Shown in pieces: positions 50,434 to 61,000 of a stretch of DNA of 64,000 bases (within the stretch, counting starts at the first letter, position 1; every line of letters begins with the position of its first letter). Source of the DNA: Sinomicrobium kalidii. GTDB lineage: Bacteria > Bacteroidota > Bacteroidia > Flavobacteriales > Flavobacteriaceae. The translations under genes were made by a program, and so were the position numbers. Location of the stretch: NCBI RefSeq assembly GCF_021183825.1, contig NZ_CP089211.1, positions 3,764,501 to 3,828,500 on the forward strand, read 5' to 3'. The notes below the pieces were generated by a model. That model made no database searches and was not told the origin of the DNA. It saw only the letters and a program-made list of their open reading frames with translations.

Positions 50434-53400
50434 ATGAAAAAAATTACCATGGTGATGGCGATCTGTCTTTTTGCAGGATCACTGTTTGCCCGTGAAAACG
50501 CACAATGGTTGCGGTATCCGGCCGTTTCACCGGACGGAGAGACCATCGTTTTTGGGTATATGGGGAATCTTTACCGGGTCAGCTCGAAAGGGGGGACTGC
50601 CGTACCCATAACGGTAGGCGATGCCTACGATATGCGCCCGGTGTGGAGCCGTGACGGAAAAACCATTGCCTTTGCCAGCGACCGTTACGGCAATTTTGAT
50701 GTATATACCATGCCCGCAACGGGAGGGACCCCGGTACGGCTTACCTATAACAGCGCCGATGATTTTCCGTATGATTTTACAACAGACGGCAGTTCGGTGC
50801 TTTTCGGAAGCGGAAGGGAAGCGCCCTCCGGCAGTGTCCGCTTTCCGGGCCAGGGTTATTTCAGGAACCTGTATACCGTTCCTGTAAAAGGAGGCCGCCC
50901 CGTCCTTATCAGTGCAGCGGGGGCCGATGAAGCACATTACAATAAAGAGGGAACCAAAATCGTCTTCCAGGACCGGAAAGGGTATGAAGATCCCTGGCGA
51001 AAACATCATACTTCTTCGGTAACCAGGGATATCTGGCTGTATGATATTACCGATAACACGTATAAACAACTCAGCACTTTTCAGGGAGAAAACAGAAAAC
51101 CCGTGTTCAGTGCGAACGGTGATGCCGTATACTACCTGAATGAAAAGGACGGTACACAAAACCTGTATAAAAGATCACTGGCTACAGGTGACGAAGAACA
51201 ACTGACCGCGTTCACGGACTTTCCCGTACGCCATTTAAGCATTTCCGGAGCCGATACTACGGTATTTACCTGGAAAGGGGGTATTTATGTGCTCGCCCCG
51301 GGAGGGACACCGCGCAAACTGGATATCCGGGTAATGGACGATGCTGCTTTCCAGGTATTAAAAAACATGGATATTCACAGTGTAACGGAATTTGCGGTAA
51401 GTCCCGAAGGGAAAGAGATCGCTTTTGTAAACCGGGGAGAGGTCTTTGTAACCGGAATAGACGATGCCCGGACCAAAAGGATAACCGATACCCCCGAACA
51501 GGAACGAATGATAAGCTGGTCTCCCGACGGAAAGACATTGCAGTTTTCAGGTGAACGCGACGGAAGCTGGAATATCTATAAAGTCCGTTTAAAAAGACCG
51601 GACGAAAAATACTTTTACGCATCCACAGTCCTGAAGACCGAAGCCGTGGCAGCAACAAGTGCAGAAGAGTTCCAGGCGGAGTATTCCCCGGACGGGAAGA
51701 AGATCGCCTTTGTTGAAGAGCGCAATATACTGAAGGTGATGGACCTCGATACCGGGAAAAAAGTGACCGTATTTCCCGAAGGCCGTAACTATTCATACAG
51801 TGATGGCGACTGGTCCTATCAATGGAGCCCGGACAGTAAATGGTTGCTCGTAGACGATAGTAAGGGGCACTTTGTACGCCGGAATACGGCCCTTATCAAG
51901 GCCGATGGCACCGGTGATATCTTTCACCCGGTTAACGGAGGCTTTGGGGAAGAGGCCCCAAAATGGGCGCTGAACGGCAAGATGATAACCTATAAAAGTA
52001 GTCGTGAAGGAAGGAAATCCCTCGCTTATCAGGGCAGCAGGGAAGTGGATATCTATGCCGTGTTTTTCGATCAGGAGGCCTACGACCGTTTTACATTGAG
52101 CAAAGAAGAATTTGATCTCCTCAAAGAAAAGGAAGAAGAGGAAAAGGAGGAGGACGAAGAAAAGAAGGATGAAAAACCCGGAAAAAAGAAAAGGGACAAG
52201 AAAGAAAAACAGGCCCCCCTGGTACTGGACCTCGATAACCTGGACAACCGCAGGATAAAACTCACCATTAACAGTTCCAGCATCAGTGATTACGTGTTGA
52301 GTGAGGAAGCCGATAAACTGTATTACCTGGCCGCTTTTGAAAAAGGATATGACCTTTGGGTTACCGAACCGCGGACCAGGGAAACCAAAATACTGGCCAA
52401 GCTGGGAGGTAGTCCGAGCGGAATAGCACTCAGTGACGACGGGAAAACACTCTACCTGAGCAACAAGGGCAAGTTGGTTAAAGTGGATACCGAAAGCGGA
52501 AAGGTGGAAAACATTAAGATCGATGCCGATATGGAGGTAGATGCCGCTGCCGAACGCCGGTATATGTTTGACCACATGTGGCGTCAGGTAAAGAAAAAGT
52601 TCTACGATCCGGAGATTCACGGTATTGACTGGCAAATGTATCATGACGAATACGTGAAATTTCTGCCACATATTAACAATAACTACGATTTCCGGGAATT
52701 GCTGAGTGAACTCCTCGGAGAGCTCAACGCCTCACATACCGGAGGGCGTTTTTATCCGGACGGGGAAAACGGGGACCATACCGCTTCCCTCGGGTTGTTG
52801 TTTGACGAAAGGTACACCGGAAACGGAATCCGCATCTCGGAAGTTATTGCAGGCGGACCGCTGGACAATGCCAAAAGCAGGGTGAAAAAAGGGGATATTA
52901 TTACAAAGATCAACGGTAAAACGATTGGCGCCGAAGAAAACTGGAATAAATACCTTATAAACATTAAGGATAAAAAAACCCTGCTCACGGTGAAAAGCGG
53001 CGGTACAACCTTTGAAGAAACGGTAAAACCGGTTGCTTCAGGGGCAGAGCAGAGGCTGATGTACAGGCGCTGGGTAAAGACCATGGAAAAAATGGTCGAC
53101 TCCCTGAGCGGCGGACGCCTGGGATATGTACACATAAAGGGAATGAACGACGGCAGTTTCCGGGATGTTTATGAAAATGTACTGGGAAAGAACCTGGACA
53201 AGGAAGCCCTGGTGGTGGATACCCGGTTTAATGGCGGCGGATGGCTGCATGATGATCTCAATATGTTTCTCAGTGGTACGGAATACCTGAAATTTGCGCC
53301 TCAGGGATATGTGGTCAAAGGAGGGGAGCCCATGTCGCGCTGGACCAAACCGAGCATTGTGGTGATGAGTGAAGGGAATTACAGTGATGCTTTCATTTTC

Positions 53401-53670
53401 CCGTATGTGTATAAGCAGAACGGTATAGGCAAGCTGGTAGGAATGCCGGTGGCCGGAACAGGTACGGCCGTATGGTGGGAGCGCCAGATAGATCCTTCCA
53501 TAATTTTCGGAATCCCCATGGTGGCCACTATCGGAAAAGAAGGCCGGCCCACGGAAAACCTGGAACTGGAACCGGATATCGAGGTCCCGCTGCCGTATAT
53601 CGATTTTCTCAACGGCAAAGACCCTCAACTGGAAACGGCAGTTAAGGAATTGTTGAAAGAAATACAGTAA
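50434..53670 (+). CDS. Tricorn-like S41 peptidase with N-terminal beta-propeller and PDZ domain
   Basis: 1078 residues, ATG start. A signal peptide (about residues 1-20, ending SLFARE) sends it to the periplasm. The N-terminal half carries WD40/TolB-like propeller repeats (AVSPDGETIVFGYMG, WSRDGKTIAFASDR, AEYSPDGKKIAFVEER). A lysine/glutamate-rich linker (about residues 560-590) is followed by a second short propeller part, a tricorn core C1 domain (about 705-770), a PDZ domain (about 790-860) and the S41 catalytic domain (about 870-1075) with the nucleophilic serine in VVMSEGNYSDAFIFPYVYK. Tricorn proteases trim peptides left by other proteases; this secreted form probably degrades exported or damaged proteins. 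Confidence 0.93.
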   Translation: MKKITMVMAICLFAGSLFARENAQWLRYPAVSPDGETIVFGYMGNLYRVSSKGGTAVPITVGDAYDMRPVWSRDGKTIAFASDRYGNFDVYTMPATGGTPVRLTYNSADDFPYDFTTDGSSVLFGSGREAPSGSVRFPGQGYFRNLYTVPVKGGRPVLISAAGADEAHYNKEGTKIVFQDRKGYEDPWRKHHTSSVTRDIWLYDITDNTYKQLSTFQGENRKPVFSANGDAVYYLNEKDGTQNLYKRSLATGDEEQLTAFTDFPVRHLSISGADTTVFTWKGGIYVLAPGGTPRKLDIRVMDDAAFQVLKNMDIHSVTEFAVSPEGKEIAFVNRGEVFVTGIDDARTKRITDTPEQERMISWSPDGKTLQFSGERDGSWNIYKVRLKRPDEKYFYASTVLKTEAVAATSAEEFQAEYSPDGKKIAFVEERNILKVMDLDTGKKVTVFPEGRNYSYSDGDWSYQWSPDSKWLLVDDSKGHFVRRNTALIKADGTGDIFHPVNGGFGEEAPKWALNGKMITYKSSREGRKSLAYQGSREVDIYAVFFDQEAYDRFTLSKEEFDLLKEKEEEEKEEDEEKKDEKPGKKKRDKKEKQAPLVLDLDNLDNRRIKLTINSSSISDYVLSEEADKLYYLAAFEKGYDLWVTEPRTRETKILAKLGGSPSGIALSDDGKTLYLSNKGKLVKVDTESGKVENIKIDADMEVDAAAERRYMFDHMWRQVKKKFYDPEIHGIDWQMYHDEYVKFLPHINNNYDFRELLSELLGELNASHTGGRFYPDGENGDHTASLGLLFDERYTGNGIRISEVIAGGPLDNAKSRVKKGDIITKINGKTIGAEENWNKYLINIKDKKTLLTVKSGGTTFEETVKPVASGAEQRLMYRRWVKTMEKMVDSLSGGRLGYVHIKGMNDGSFRDVYENVLGKNLDKEALVVDTRFNGGGWLHDDLNMFLSGTEYLKFAPQGYVVKGGEPMSRWTKPSIVVMSEGNYSDAFIFPYVYKQNGIGKLVGMPVAGTGTAVWWERQIDPSIIFGIPMVATIGKEGRPTENLELEPDIEVPLPYIDFLNGKDPQLETAVKELLKEIQ

Positions 53671-53677
53671 TAAAGAA

Positions 53678-53706
53678 AGCCCGGTGTTTGCAGCCGGGCT
53701 TTTTAA
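53678..53706 (+). terminator. Terminator after the tricorn-like protease gene
   Basis: Stem AGCCCGG/CCGGGCT with an 8-base loop, followed by TTTT. Confidence 0.85.
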
Positions 53707-53742
53707 TTTCGGCACATGTTATAATATGTCATTCATCTTCAC

Positions 53743-53750
53743 TACTTTTG
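53743..53750 (+). promoter_or_regulatory. -7 box of rimO
   Basis: TACTTTTG, followed by CA, 22 bases before the rimO ATG. Confidence 0.6.
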
Positions 53751-53772
53751 CACTCCTAATACGTGCAGTGCA

Positions 53773-55086
53773 ATGCGAACCAAGTCTCTGAAAAAGAATA
53801 AAATAAACGTTGTTACCCTGGGGTGTTCCAAGAATGTTTATGACAGCGAAGTACTTATGGGACAACTGAAAGCCGGAGGTAAGGAGGTTGTTCATGAAGA
53901 AGAAGGGAATATCGTTGTGATCAATACCTGCGGGTTTATCAACAATGCCAAGGAAGAAAGCGTCAATACCATACTGGAATATGTACAGAAAAAGGAAGAA
54001 GGCGATGTAGATAAGGTTTTTGTTACCGGGTGCCTCAGCGAGCGCTACAAACCCGACCTGGAAAAGGAAATTCCCGATGTGGACCAGTATTTCGGTACTT
54101 CTGACCTTCCGGTACTGTTAAAAGCCCTGGGTGCCGATTATAGACACGAACTCATAGGTGAACGACTCACGACCACCCCGAAGAACTACGCTTACCTGAA
54201 GATCGCCGAAGGGTGCGACCGGCCCTGTTCGTTCTGTGCCATTCCCCTGATGCGGGGAAAACACCGGAGTACGCCCATAGAAGAACTGGTAAAGGAAGCG
54301 GAAAAACTTGCCGAAAAAGGAGTGAAAGAACTCATTCTCATTGCACAAGACCTCACCTATTACGGTCTGGACCTATATAAAAAGCGGAACCTTGCCGAAC
54401 TGTTGCGCGAGCTGGCAAAGGTGGATGGTATAGAATGGATACGCCTTCACTATGCTTTCCCCACCGGTTTTCCCATGGACGTGCTGGATGTTATTCGGGA
54501 AGAACCCAAAGTGTGTAACTATATCGATATTCCGCTGCAACACATATCCGACCCCATACTGAAATCGATGCGCCGGGGAACGACAAAGGCAAAAACGACA
54601 AAATTATTGCACGATTTCCGGGAAGCTGTTCCCGGTATGGCTATACGGACCACGCTCATTGTGGGGTATCCCGGGGAAACGGAAGAGGATTTTGAAATCC
54701 TGAAAGACTGGGTGAAAGAGATGCGTTTCGAACGATTGGGTTGTTTTACGTATTCACATGAAGAAAACACCCATGCCTACACCCTGGAGGACGATGTTCC
54801 GGAGGAAGTAAAACAACAACGCGCAGCAGAGATCATGGAGATACAGTCCCAGATATCGTGGGAACTGAACCAGGAAAAAACGGACAGGACTTATCGCTGT
54901 ATCATAGACCGGAAAGAGGGTGGTTACTTTGTAGGCCGTACCGAATTCGATTCTCCCGATGTGGATAACGAAGTACTTATCGACGCCGCAAAACACTATG
55001 TGCGGATTGGTGAATTTACCGATGTTAAGATCACCGATGCTTCAGATTTTGACCTGTACGGTATACCGGTGAACGAAGTGCAATAA
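53773..55086 (+). CDS. rimO: Ribosomal protein S12 methylthiotransferase RimO
   Basis: 437 residues, ATG start. Radical-SAM enzyme that adds a methylthio group to the conserved aspartate of ribosomal protein S12. The N-terminal UPF0004 domain holds three cluster cysteines (TLGCSKNVYDSEVLM, VINTCGFINNAKEES, VTGCLSERYKPDL). The radical-SAM CxxxCxxC is CDRPCSFCAIP, and a C-terminal TRAM domain closes it (about 370-437). The RimO rather than MiaB identity rests on the NVYDSE motif and overall length. Confidence 0.96.
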   Translation: MRTKSLKKNKINVVTLGCSKNVYDSEVLMGQLKAGGKEVVHEEEGNIVVINTCGFINNAKEESVNTILEYVQKKEEGDVDKVFVTGCLSERYKPDLEKEIPDVDQYFGTSDLPVLLKALGADYRHELIGERLTTTPKNYAYLKIAEGCDRPCSFCAIPLMRGKHRSTPIEELVKEAEKLAEKGVKELILIAQDLTYYGLDLYKKRNLAELLRELAKVDGIEWIRLHYAFPTGFPMDVLDVIREEPKVCNYIDIPLQHISDPILKSMRRGTTKAKTTKLLHDFREAVPGMAIRTTLIVGYPGETEEDFEILKDWVKEMRFERLGCFTYSHEENTHAYTLEDDVPEEVKQQRAAEIMEIQSQISWELNQEKTDRTYRCIIDRKEGGYFVGRTEFDSPDVDNEVLIDAAKHYVRIGEFTDVKITDASDFDLYGIPVNEVQ

Positions 55087-55136
55087 AATAACAAACCCCG
55101 GTATAACACCAGGGCCTGCCTTTCTATTTTCGCTGA

Positions 55137-55997
55137 TTATAGCTTTGCTTTGACAATAACCGGGTAATGGTCTGAAGCAAATCGTTCTCCCCGTTGAATG
55201 TCGAGCACGTGGTGTTTGTATATTTTTATATTTCCCTTAAAGAAAATGTAGTCTATCACGTGATGCTTTTCCGGGTCGGGATTGATTTTCCAGCCGTTAA
55301 AAGTGAAATCCGGGCCATAGCTTTTTTCGGCCTTTTCAGAAGTATTGAAAATGTCCTCATCGGCATCCATTACACCGTAGGCTTCGGAGTCGGGAGTGGA
55401 GTTGAAATCCCCGGTAATAAAAGCGGGGAGGTTTCCGGCAATTTTCTTTACCTTCGAAGCGATCAGCTTTGCACTTTCTCTACGGGCCTGTTCGCCTTTA
55501 TGGTCAAAATGGGTATTGAAGAAGAAGAAAATCTTTCCCGTGTTCCTGTCCCTGAATTTTGCCCAGGTTACGATACGCGGCAGGGCGGCATCCCAGCCGA
55601 CGGATCCCACTTTTTCAGGAGTGTCGGACAACCAGAAAGTTTCGTTTTGAAGCAGTTCGAAACGATCTTTCCGGTAGAGAATGGGGGAAAATTCGCCCTT
55701 GGTCCTGCCGTCGTCCCTTGCCACACCTACATAGGCGTATTCCGGTAAAAGAGACAGGAGGTCCTTTAACTGGCTGTGGAGCACTTCCTGAGCGCCGACA
55801 ATATCGCCTTCAAAGAACGAAATGCTTTCGGCAAGCCATTCCCTGCGGTGTTCCCAGGTGTTAATACCGTCGCCCGGATTGGCGTAGCGGATATTGTAAG
55901 AAAAAACAGTAAGCGTGGAATCGCGCTGTACAACAGGATTTCCCCGTGTAGCTTGCAGGAGAAACAGGCTGCAAAGTAATACAATGGTCTTTTTCAT
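55137..55997 (-). CDS. Secreted endonuclease/exonuclease/phosphatase-family enzyme
   Basis: 286 residues, ATG start. Signal peptide of about 20 residues. DNase I-like fold with all core motifs: TVFSYNIRYANPGDG, the glutamate in DIVGAQEVLHSQ, the catalytic histidine in FFNTHFDHKGEQARR, aspartate and asparagine in FITGDFNSTPDSEAYG, and the final histidine in FASDHYPVIVK. Members cut nucleic acids, inositol phosphates, sphingomyelin or similar phosphodiesters. Located downstream of susD and susC on the same strand, so its products or substrate may be what the SusC/D pair takes up. The substrate is not determined by sequence. Confidence 0.93.
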   Translation of the reverse strand: MKKTIVLLCSLFLLQATRGNPVVQRDSTLTVFSYNIRYANPGDGINTWEHRREWLAESISFFEGDIVGAQEVLHSQLKDLLSLLPEYAYVGVARDDGRTKGEFSPILYRKDRFELLQNETFWLSDTPEKVGSVGWDAALPRIVTWAKFRDRNTGKIFFFFNTHFDHKGEQARRESAKLIASKVKKIAGNLPAFITGDFNSTPDSEAYGVMDADEDIFNTSEKAEKSYGPDFTFNGWKINPDPEKHHVIDYIFFKGNIKIYKHHVLDIQRGERFASDHYPVIVKAKL

Positions 55998-56322
55998 GGT
56001 TTTATTGGTCTCAATTTTAGGTTTAAAACCCTGCTCCCGATCCCGATATCTATCGGGATAACCGGGATTATTGCAGTGACTTTAGTTTCTATAAATTTTT
56101 TGTGTTATTCTATGGTTATTAGGTTACTGAGTTATTGAGTGTAGACTAAATACCCCAGTAACCATGGCAATTTCATTGCCTTTCTAAACCTCTGGACTTG
56201 CAGTCCATAAGTCTAGTTTTTTACGGAAAACCATCCTTACCGTTATAACCGCATGGATGGTGATTGAAATTCTCTATACAAATCTAAATAATAAGTGGTG
56301 AATTATTTCACGCTTTTGATGG
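55998..56322. other. Gap between susD and the EEP enzyme gene
   Basis: 325 bases without a gene. At 56040-56059 there is a perfect 20-base palindrome (ATCCCGATAT and its complement), a type of short repeat common between Bacteroidota genes, which could form a transcript hairpin. It might lower read-through to the EEP gene. Confidence 0.65.
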
Positions 56323-58053
56323 TTACCATCCGGGATTTTGTTCCAGGTTAGGATTTAGTTGTAACTCTACCCTTGGAATAGGATAAAGATAATCTTTATT
56401 TTCGTCAAACGTACGATTGTTGAAATCCGGGTGCGGATCAATGAGGTTGTTTCCATCCAGAAAAACATCCGAACCTATTTTCAGGTATTGCACGCCATCA
56501 GTCTGGTTCCCTGGAGCGTCACCTTCATAAAGTACAATATCGATATCCCCGTCGCCTTCCAGATCGTATTCTCCCGCACCGGGAAGGTAAAGGCCCCGGA
56601 GCGGGCGGGTCAGTTTCCCGCCTTCTTTCCATCTTACGATATCGTCCCACCGGAAATCTTCCATATACAGTTCTATACGTCGTTCCCTGCGTATTTCCAG
56701 GATAACGCCCTTATTTTCCCCGCTCACATTAACGTACTGCGCTTCTATAAAGGGATCGGGATCGGCATTGGCCGCTGCCATTTGTATATTGGGCATACCC
56801 ACGCGGTCGCGGATGGGCTTTATGGAAATATCCAGGTCGCCCTGTGTCAGGATTCCCAGTTCTGCTCTGGCTTCTGCATAGTTAAGAAGGACTTCGGCAT
56901 AACGGAACAGCGGAAGGTCTGTGATCGACTCGTCATAGGTGTCATACCGGGGCTCGTTTACGTATTTTATGGGCTGGTATCCCGTAACCGTGGCTCCCAT
57001 ATTAGGAGGAAGTGTGATGCTTTCCCCCAACCGGGTATAACCGGGCGCCCTTACGGTTTGCGACAAACGGGGGTCCCTGCCGGTCATTTCTTCTGTGAAC
57101 GGTATGGTGTTGTAACCGGGAGTATCGGTAAAACGGGAACCGTCGGCATTGAGATAGCTGTTTACCAGGTCTTTGGGCATTCCGGGCCTTCCGTAGGAAG
57201 ATGTGGTCATGTAATAATTGGCCTTGTGGTCCACGCCCTGAGCAGTGATAAACTGCCTTGCCAGTATCATTTCGTCGGTGATAGCATCGTGCGAAGCAAA
57301 AAACAGCATGTAATCCTGTTCCGTATTACCAGTGCTGTAGATTTTATAAGGCGAATCGTTTATCATCTGTTCTGCAGCCTGGTAAGCAGCGGTGAGGTAT
57401 TTTTCATAACCGTCCGTGCCCCGGTATTTCATATATGTACCTTCGTAAAGGCCTACCCTTGATTTCAGGGCAAGGGCCGTCCACTTGGTGATCCGGAACG
57501 CTTCTGTATTGTCGTTCAGGTTTTCAATAGCAAAGTCCAGGTCTTCCAGTATTTTATCCGTAATAAATTCCCTGGAATCCCTTGCCTGTTGCAAAGCTTC
57601 TTCATCCGTAGGGTCAATGGTTTGTTCATACCAGGGCACATCACCAAAACGTCTTACCTTGTCGAAATAAAACCAGGCCCTGAAAAACCGGGCCACACCG
57701 CCAAAGTGTTTTTTGGCAGATTCGTCCTGGCATTTCTCATAATTTTCCAGGAAATAGTTGATGTCCCGGAGGTATTCCCAGGACCAGCCGCCTCCAGTAG
57801 TAGGAACGATCCGTGCACCTCGCATCTCCTCGCTCAGGGATGTTTGTATGATGTTATCGGCAACCCGGTCGCCGTTATAGATGCCTTCTTCGGGAAACAT
57901 CCTGTAGAAATTATTGGTGTATAGTTCGAGGTCACTGGCCTTGACAAAAAAGTTTTCGGGAGAAACATCGGAAACAGGGTCCCTGTCCAGAAGATCGTTG
58001 TCACAGCTCCATGTAACCAGTATAAGCAACAGTATTGTGTTTATTTTTTTCAT
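56323..58053 (-). CDS. RagB/SusD family nutrient-binding outer-membrane lipoprotein
   Basis: 576 residues, ATG start. Lipoprotein signal with lipobox TWSC (Cys about residue 17) and an N-terminal DLLDRDPVSDVSPENFFVKA. TPR-like SusD fold: FFRAWFYFDKVRRFGDVPWY (about residues 127-146), a central NYMTTSSYGRPGMPKDLVNS-like stretch, and the C-terminal EIRRERRIELYMEDFRWDDI with the SusD_RagB signature and YPIPRVELQLNPNLEQNPGW at the end. It caps the SusC channel and binds the ligand at the cell surface. It starts 12 bases after the susC stop codon. Confidence 0.97.
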   Translation of the reverse strand: MKKINTILLLILVTWSCDNDLLDRDPVSDVSPENFFVKASDLELYTNNFYRMFPEEGIYNGDRVADNIIQTSLSEEMRGARIVPTTGGGWSWEYLRDINYFLENYEKCQDESAKKHFGGVARFFRAWFYFDKVRRFGDVPWYEQTIDPTDEEALQQARDSREFITDKILEDLDFAIENLNDNTEAFRITKWTALALKSRVGLYEGTYMKYRGTDGYEKYLTAAYQAAEQMINDSPYKIYSTGNTEQDYMLFFASHDAITDEMILARQFITAQGVDHKANYYMTTSSYGRPGMPKDLVNSYLNADGSRFTDTPGYNTIPFTEEMTGRDPRLSQTVRAPGYTRLGESITLPPNMGATVTGYQPIKYVNEPRYDTYDESITDLPLFRYAEVLLNYAEARAELGILTQGDLDISIKPIRDRVGMPNIQMAAANADPDPFIEAQYVNVSGENKGVILEIRRERRIELYMEDFRWDDIVRWKEGGKLTRPLRGLYLPGAGEYDLEGDGDIDIVLYEGDAPGNQTDGVQYLKIGSDVFLDGNNLIDPHPDFNNRTFDENKDYLYPIPRVELQLNPNLEQNPGW

Positions 58054-58064
58054 CGTACTAAGGG

Positions 58065-61000
58065 TTAAAATTCAAGAGATAATCCTAACGAATATGTTTT
58101 TAAGAACGGATAAGTCTGCGCCCGGGCCCGTTCGTCGGCCGTGGAGGAATCGTTAAAATCGAGGTCGCTGCTTGTGGCTTCGGGGTCGATGTATTCTGTA
58201 AGCCCGGAAAAAGTAAACAGGTTTTCCCCGCTGAAATAGAAGCGTACGTTTTTTAACGGGAGTTTCGCAATGAGGTTTTCCGGTAATGTGTATCCCACGG
58301 TAAGGTTCTTGAGTCTCAGATAAGAAACATCCTGGAGATAGCGGTCGTTAGCTACCCCGAGCTGCCTGTTGTTCCCCAGGGCGGTATAGCCTACAAGGCG
58401 CGGATAGAATCCGTCTGTGTTTTCCGGGGTCCACATATTGTTGGCGAGGTCTTTTCGTATAAAAGAGTCATAAGGGCGATTGTACATGGCCCAGAACGAC
58501 CTGGAATCGGTGTGCGGGTACCAGTCCTGTTTGGCCACACCCTGGAAAAATACGGACAGGTCAAACCCGTTCCAGTCGGCATTCACCGTAAATGCATAGG
58601 GGAATCTGGGGGTAGTGTTACCTATAATGGACCGGTCGCCGGGATCGTTAAGGGTGTTTTCACCTTCGTTGACAACGCCGTCACCATTGACGTCCCTGTA
58701 TTTTACATCGCCGGGCTGCAATCCTCCCGTGCTGTAAATAAGACTGGAAACATAGCTTTGGTCGGCGTGTTGCGCAATCTCTTCTTCAGATTGGAACAGG
58801 CCTTCCGAATGATATCCCCATATTTCCCCGATCTCCATGCCTTCATAATAGTCCAGTAAACTGTTGTTCGGATTGTCAAAACGGGTAATGGTAGTCACGG
58901 TATTGGAAACGTTTCCCGTTACTGAAAAGCGGAGCGGTTTGTTTCCGAGCGTAAATGCATCAGAGTATGTCAGAGAAACTTCAAATCCCCGTGTTCTCAG
59001 GTCTGCGGCATTTTCCTGTGGTGATCCGGTACCGAGGACTGCCGGTAGTGTTTTTCCTTTGGTGAGCATCCCCAGAGTATTTCGCTGAAACCAGTCAAAA
59101 CTTCCCGATAAGTGATTGTTAAACAGTGCAAAATCTGTTCCGAGGTTCAGGGTGTTTACTTCTTCCCAGGTTATGTCTGACGGACTTAAGTTAGGAGATG
59201 AGATGTATTCTAATCTGCTTCCATCAATAGCATAATTGTTATCTGTATTTTTAGGAAGTGTTGGAATATATAAATAGTTAGGAACATTCTGATTCCCTAA
59301 TGATCCGTAGGAAGCCCGGAGCTTTAATAAATTAACAGTGTTTTCCGCACCTTTGAAAAAAGGTTCTTTACTGATGACCCATCCGGCGGATACGGAAGGG
59401 AAGAAGCCCCAGCGATCGTCTTCCGGGAAACGGGAAGAGCCGTCATACCTGCCGTTGAGTTCCAGCAGATATTTATCCCTGAAATTGTAATTCAGTCGGT
59501 AAAAGTATCCGCGAAGCGCCCATTCGTAGCCGTCTCCGCCTGCATCCGGATTTTTGGTTCCGAGCCCCAGGGAATTGAGATCATCCGAAATATTGTCCTG
59601 TCTGCTTGCCCAGATGCGTTTCATCCGGTAAAATTCCTGGTTGTAACCTATCATGGCTTTCAGCGTATGCTCTCCGAAGGAATGCGTATAGTCGGTATAT
59701 GCGTTTATCACATTGTAGGTAGCCTTGTTGGCATATTCCGTAAGTTTATCTTCGCCAAACGTGCCGATTTCCCCGGGGAAAATGGAATACGGAACCTTTA
59801 CGGATCTTTCCGAACGGTTAAAATTATTTCTTCGTAAGGCATAGCTGAGGTGTACGTTCATCTGTGGCAGTGGTTTTACATTTGCCGTGATGGTATTTGT
59901 AAGCTCGTCCTCGTCTGTAATTTGCCGGGCCTTTCCGTATAGCATTGAAGCGTATACGCCATCACCAACCGTGTAGTTGTTGAGTTCTGTTCGCCAGAGC
60001 GCTGTTCCGTCCGGATTTGTGGGGTTGTAGGAAGGGAGGGCATGTACCCAGATAAGGCTTCCCCAGGGTTCGCGCCACCCGTACTGGCTGCCGCCGTGTA
60101 TTACTTCATGGCTGTTGTTGAACTGGATGTTGTTGGAGAGGGTGAACCAGTCGGTAATATCGATGTCAAACTTGCCTCTCAGGTTGTAGGTCCGGTAAGG
60201 ATCGTCCTGCACTTTGAGGATGCCGACGGTTTCGTAATTCCTGAAGGAAAAGAGCGCCTTGATCTTCTCACTTCCCCCGGAAACGGACAGGTTATAGGTC
60301 TGGGAGGGCATGGACTTCCTGAAAAAGGTATTCCACCAATCGGTGTGTCCGTAGTGTACGTATTGTTCCTTTCCGTTCCTCATGTCTACTATGGTCCGTG
60401 CCAGGGAGGGATCTTCGGCAACTTTCCTCAATTCTTCGTAGTCGGCTTCCGTATACCCGGTATAGGAGTTTCCGGTGGCCAGGCGGAAAGAGTCATCCAC
60501 CAGTTTGGCAACGCGATAAGGATCGGTGAGAAAATCGGTCCTTGTCGTCGTGGAAGACCAGGCGACGTTGCTGTTAAAGGATACGTTCATTACTCCTGCA
60601 CGGGCTTTTTTAGTGGTAACCAGTATAACACCAAATGCTCCTCTTGCACCGTAAACGGCCGATGCCCCTGCATCTTTTAAAACACTGATGGAGGCTACAT
60701 CGTCGGGGTTTAGCTTGCGAATATCTCCTTCTATCCCGTCTATGAGCACTAATGGAGCGCCCCCGTTTATGGAAGTAAACCCACGGATGTTGATCTTAAC
60801 CTCATCTCCGGGACGGCCACTGTTTTTTCCGATGTTCAGTCCGGGACTAAGCCCCTGCATTCCTGAACTCAGATTGGCCACCGGACGCTGGGTTACATTT
60901 TCGGTATTTACGGTGTTTACGGCACCGGTCAGGGATTCCTTTCGCTGGCTTCCGTAACCTACAACCACTACTTCTTCGAGCCCTGTTACGTCTTCCTGTA

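Noticed and set aside
51793..52671. 292-codon minus-strand open frame under the tricorn-like protease
   Set aside because: Phenylalanine/leucine-rich stretches mirror the lysine/glutamate linker on the coding strand; no independent support.
56130..56160. Possible third operator (GTAGACT at about 56144)
   Set aside because: A single half-site without the 11-bp-phased partners or a following promoter; expected by chance.
56431..57462. 343-codon plus-strand open frame under susD
   Set aside because: Antisense to a certain SusD gene, with no signal, domain or promoter.
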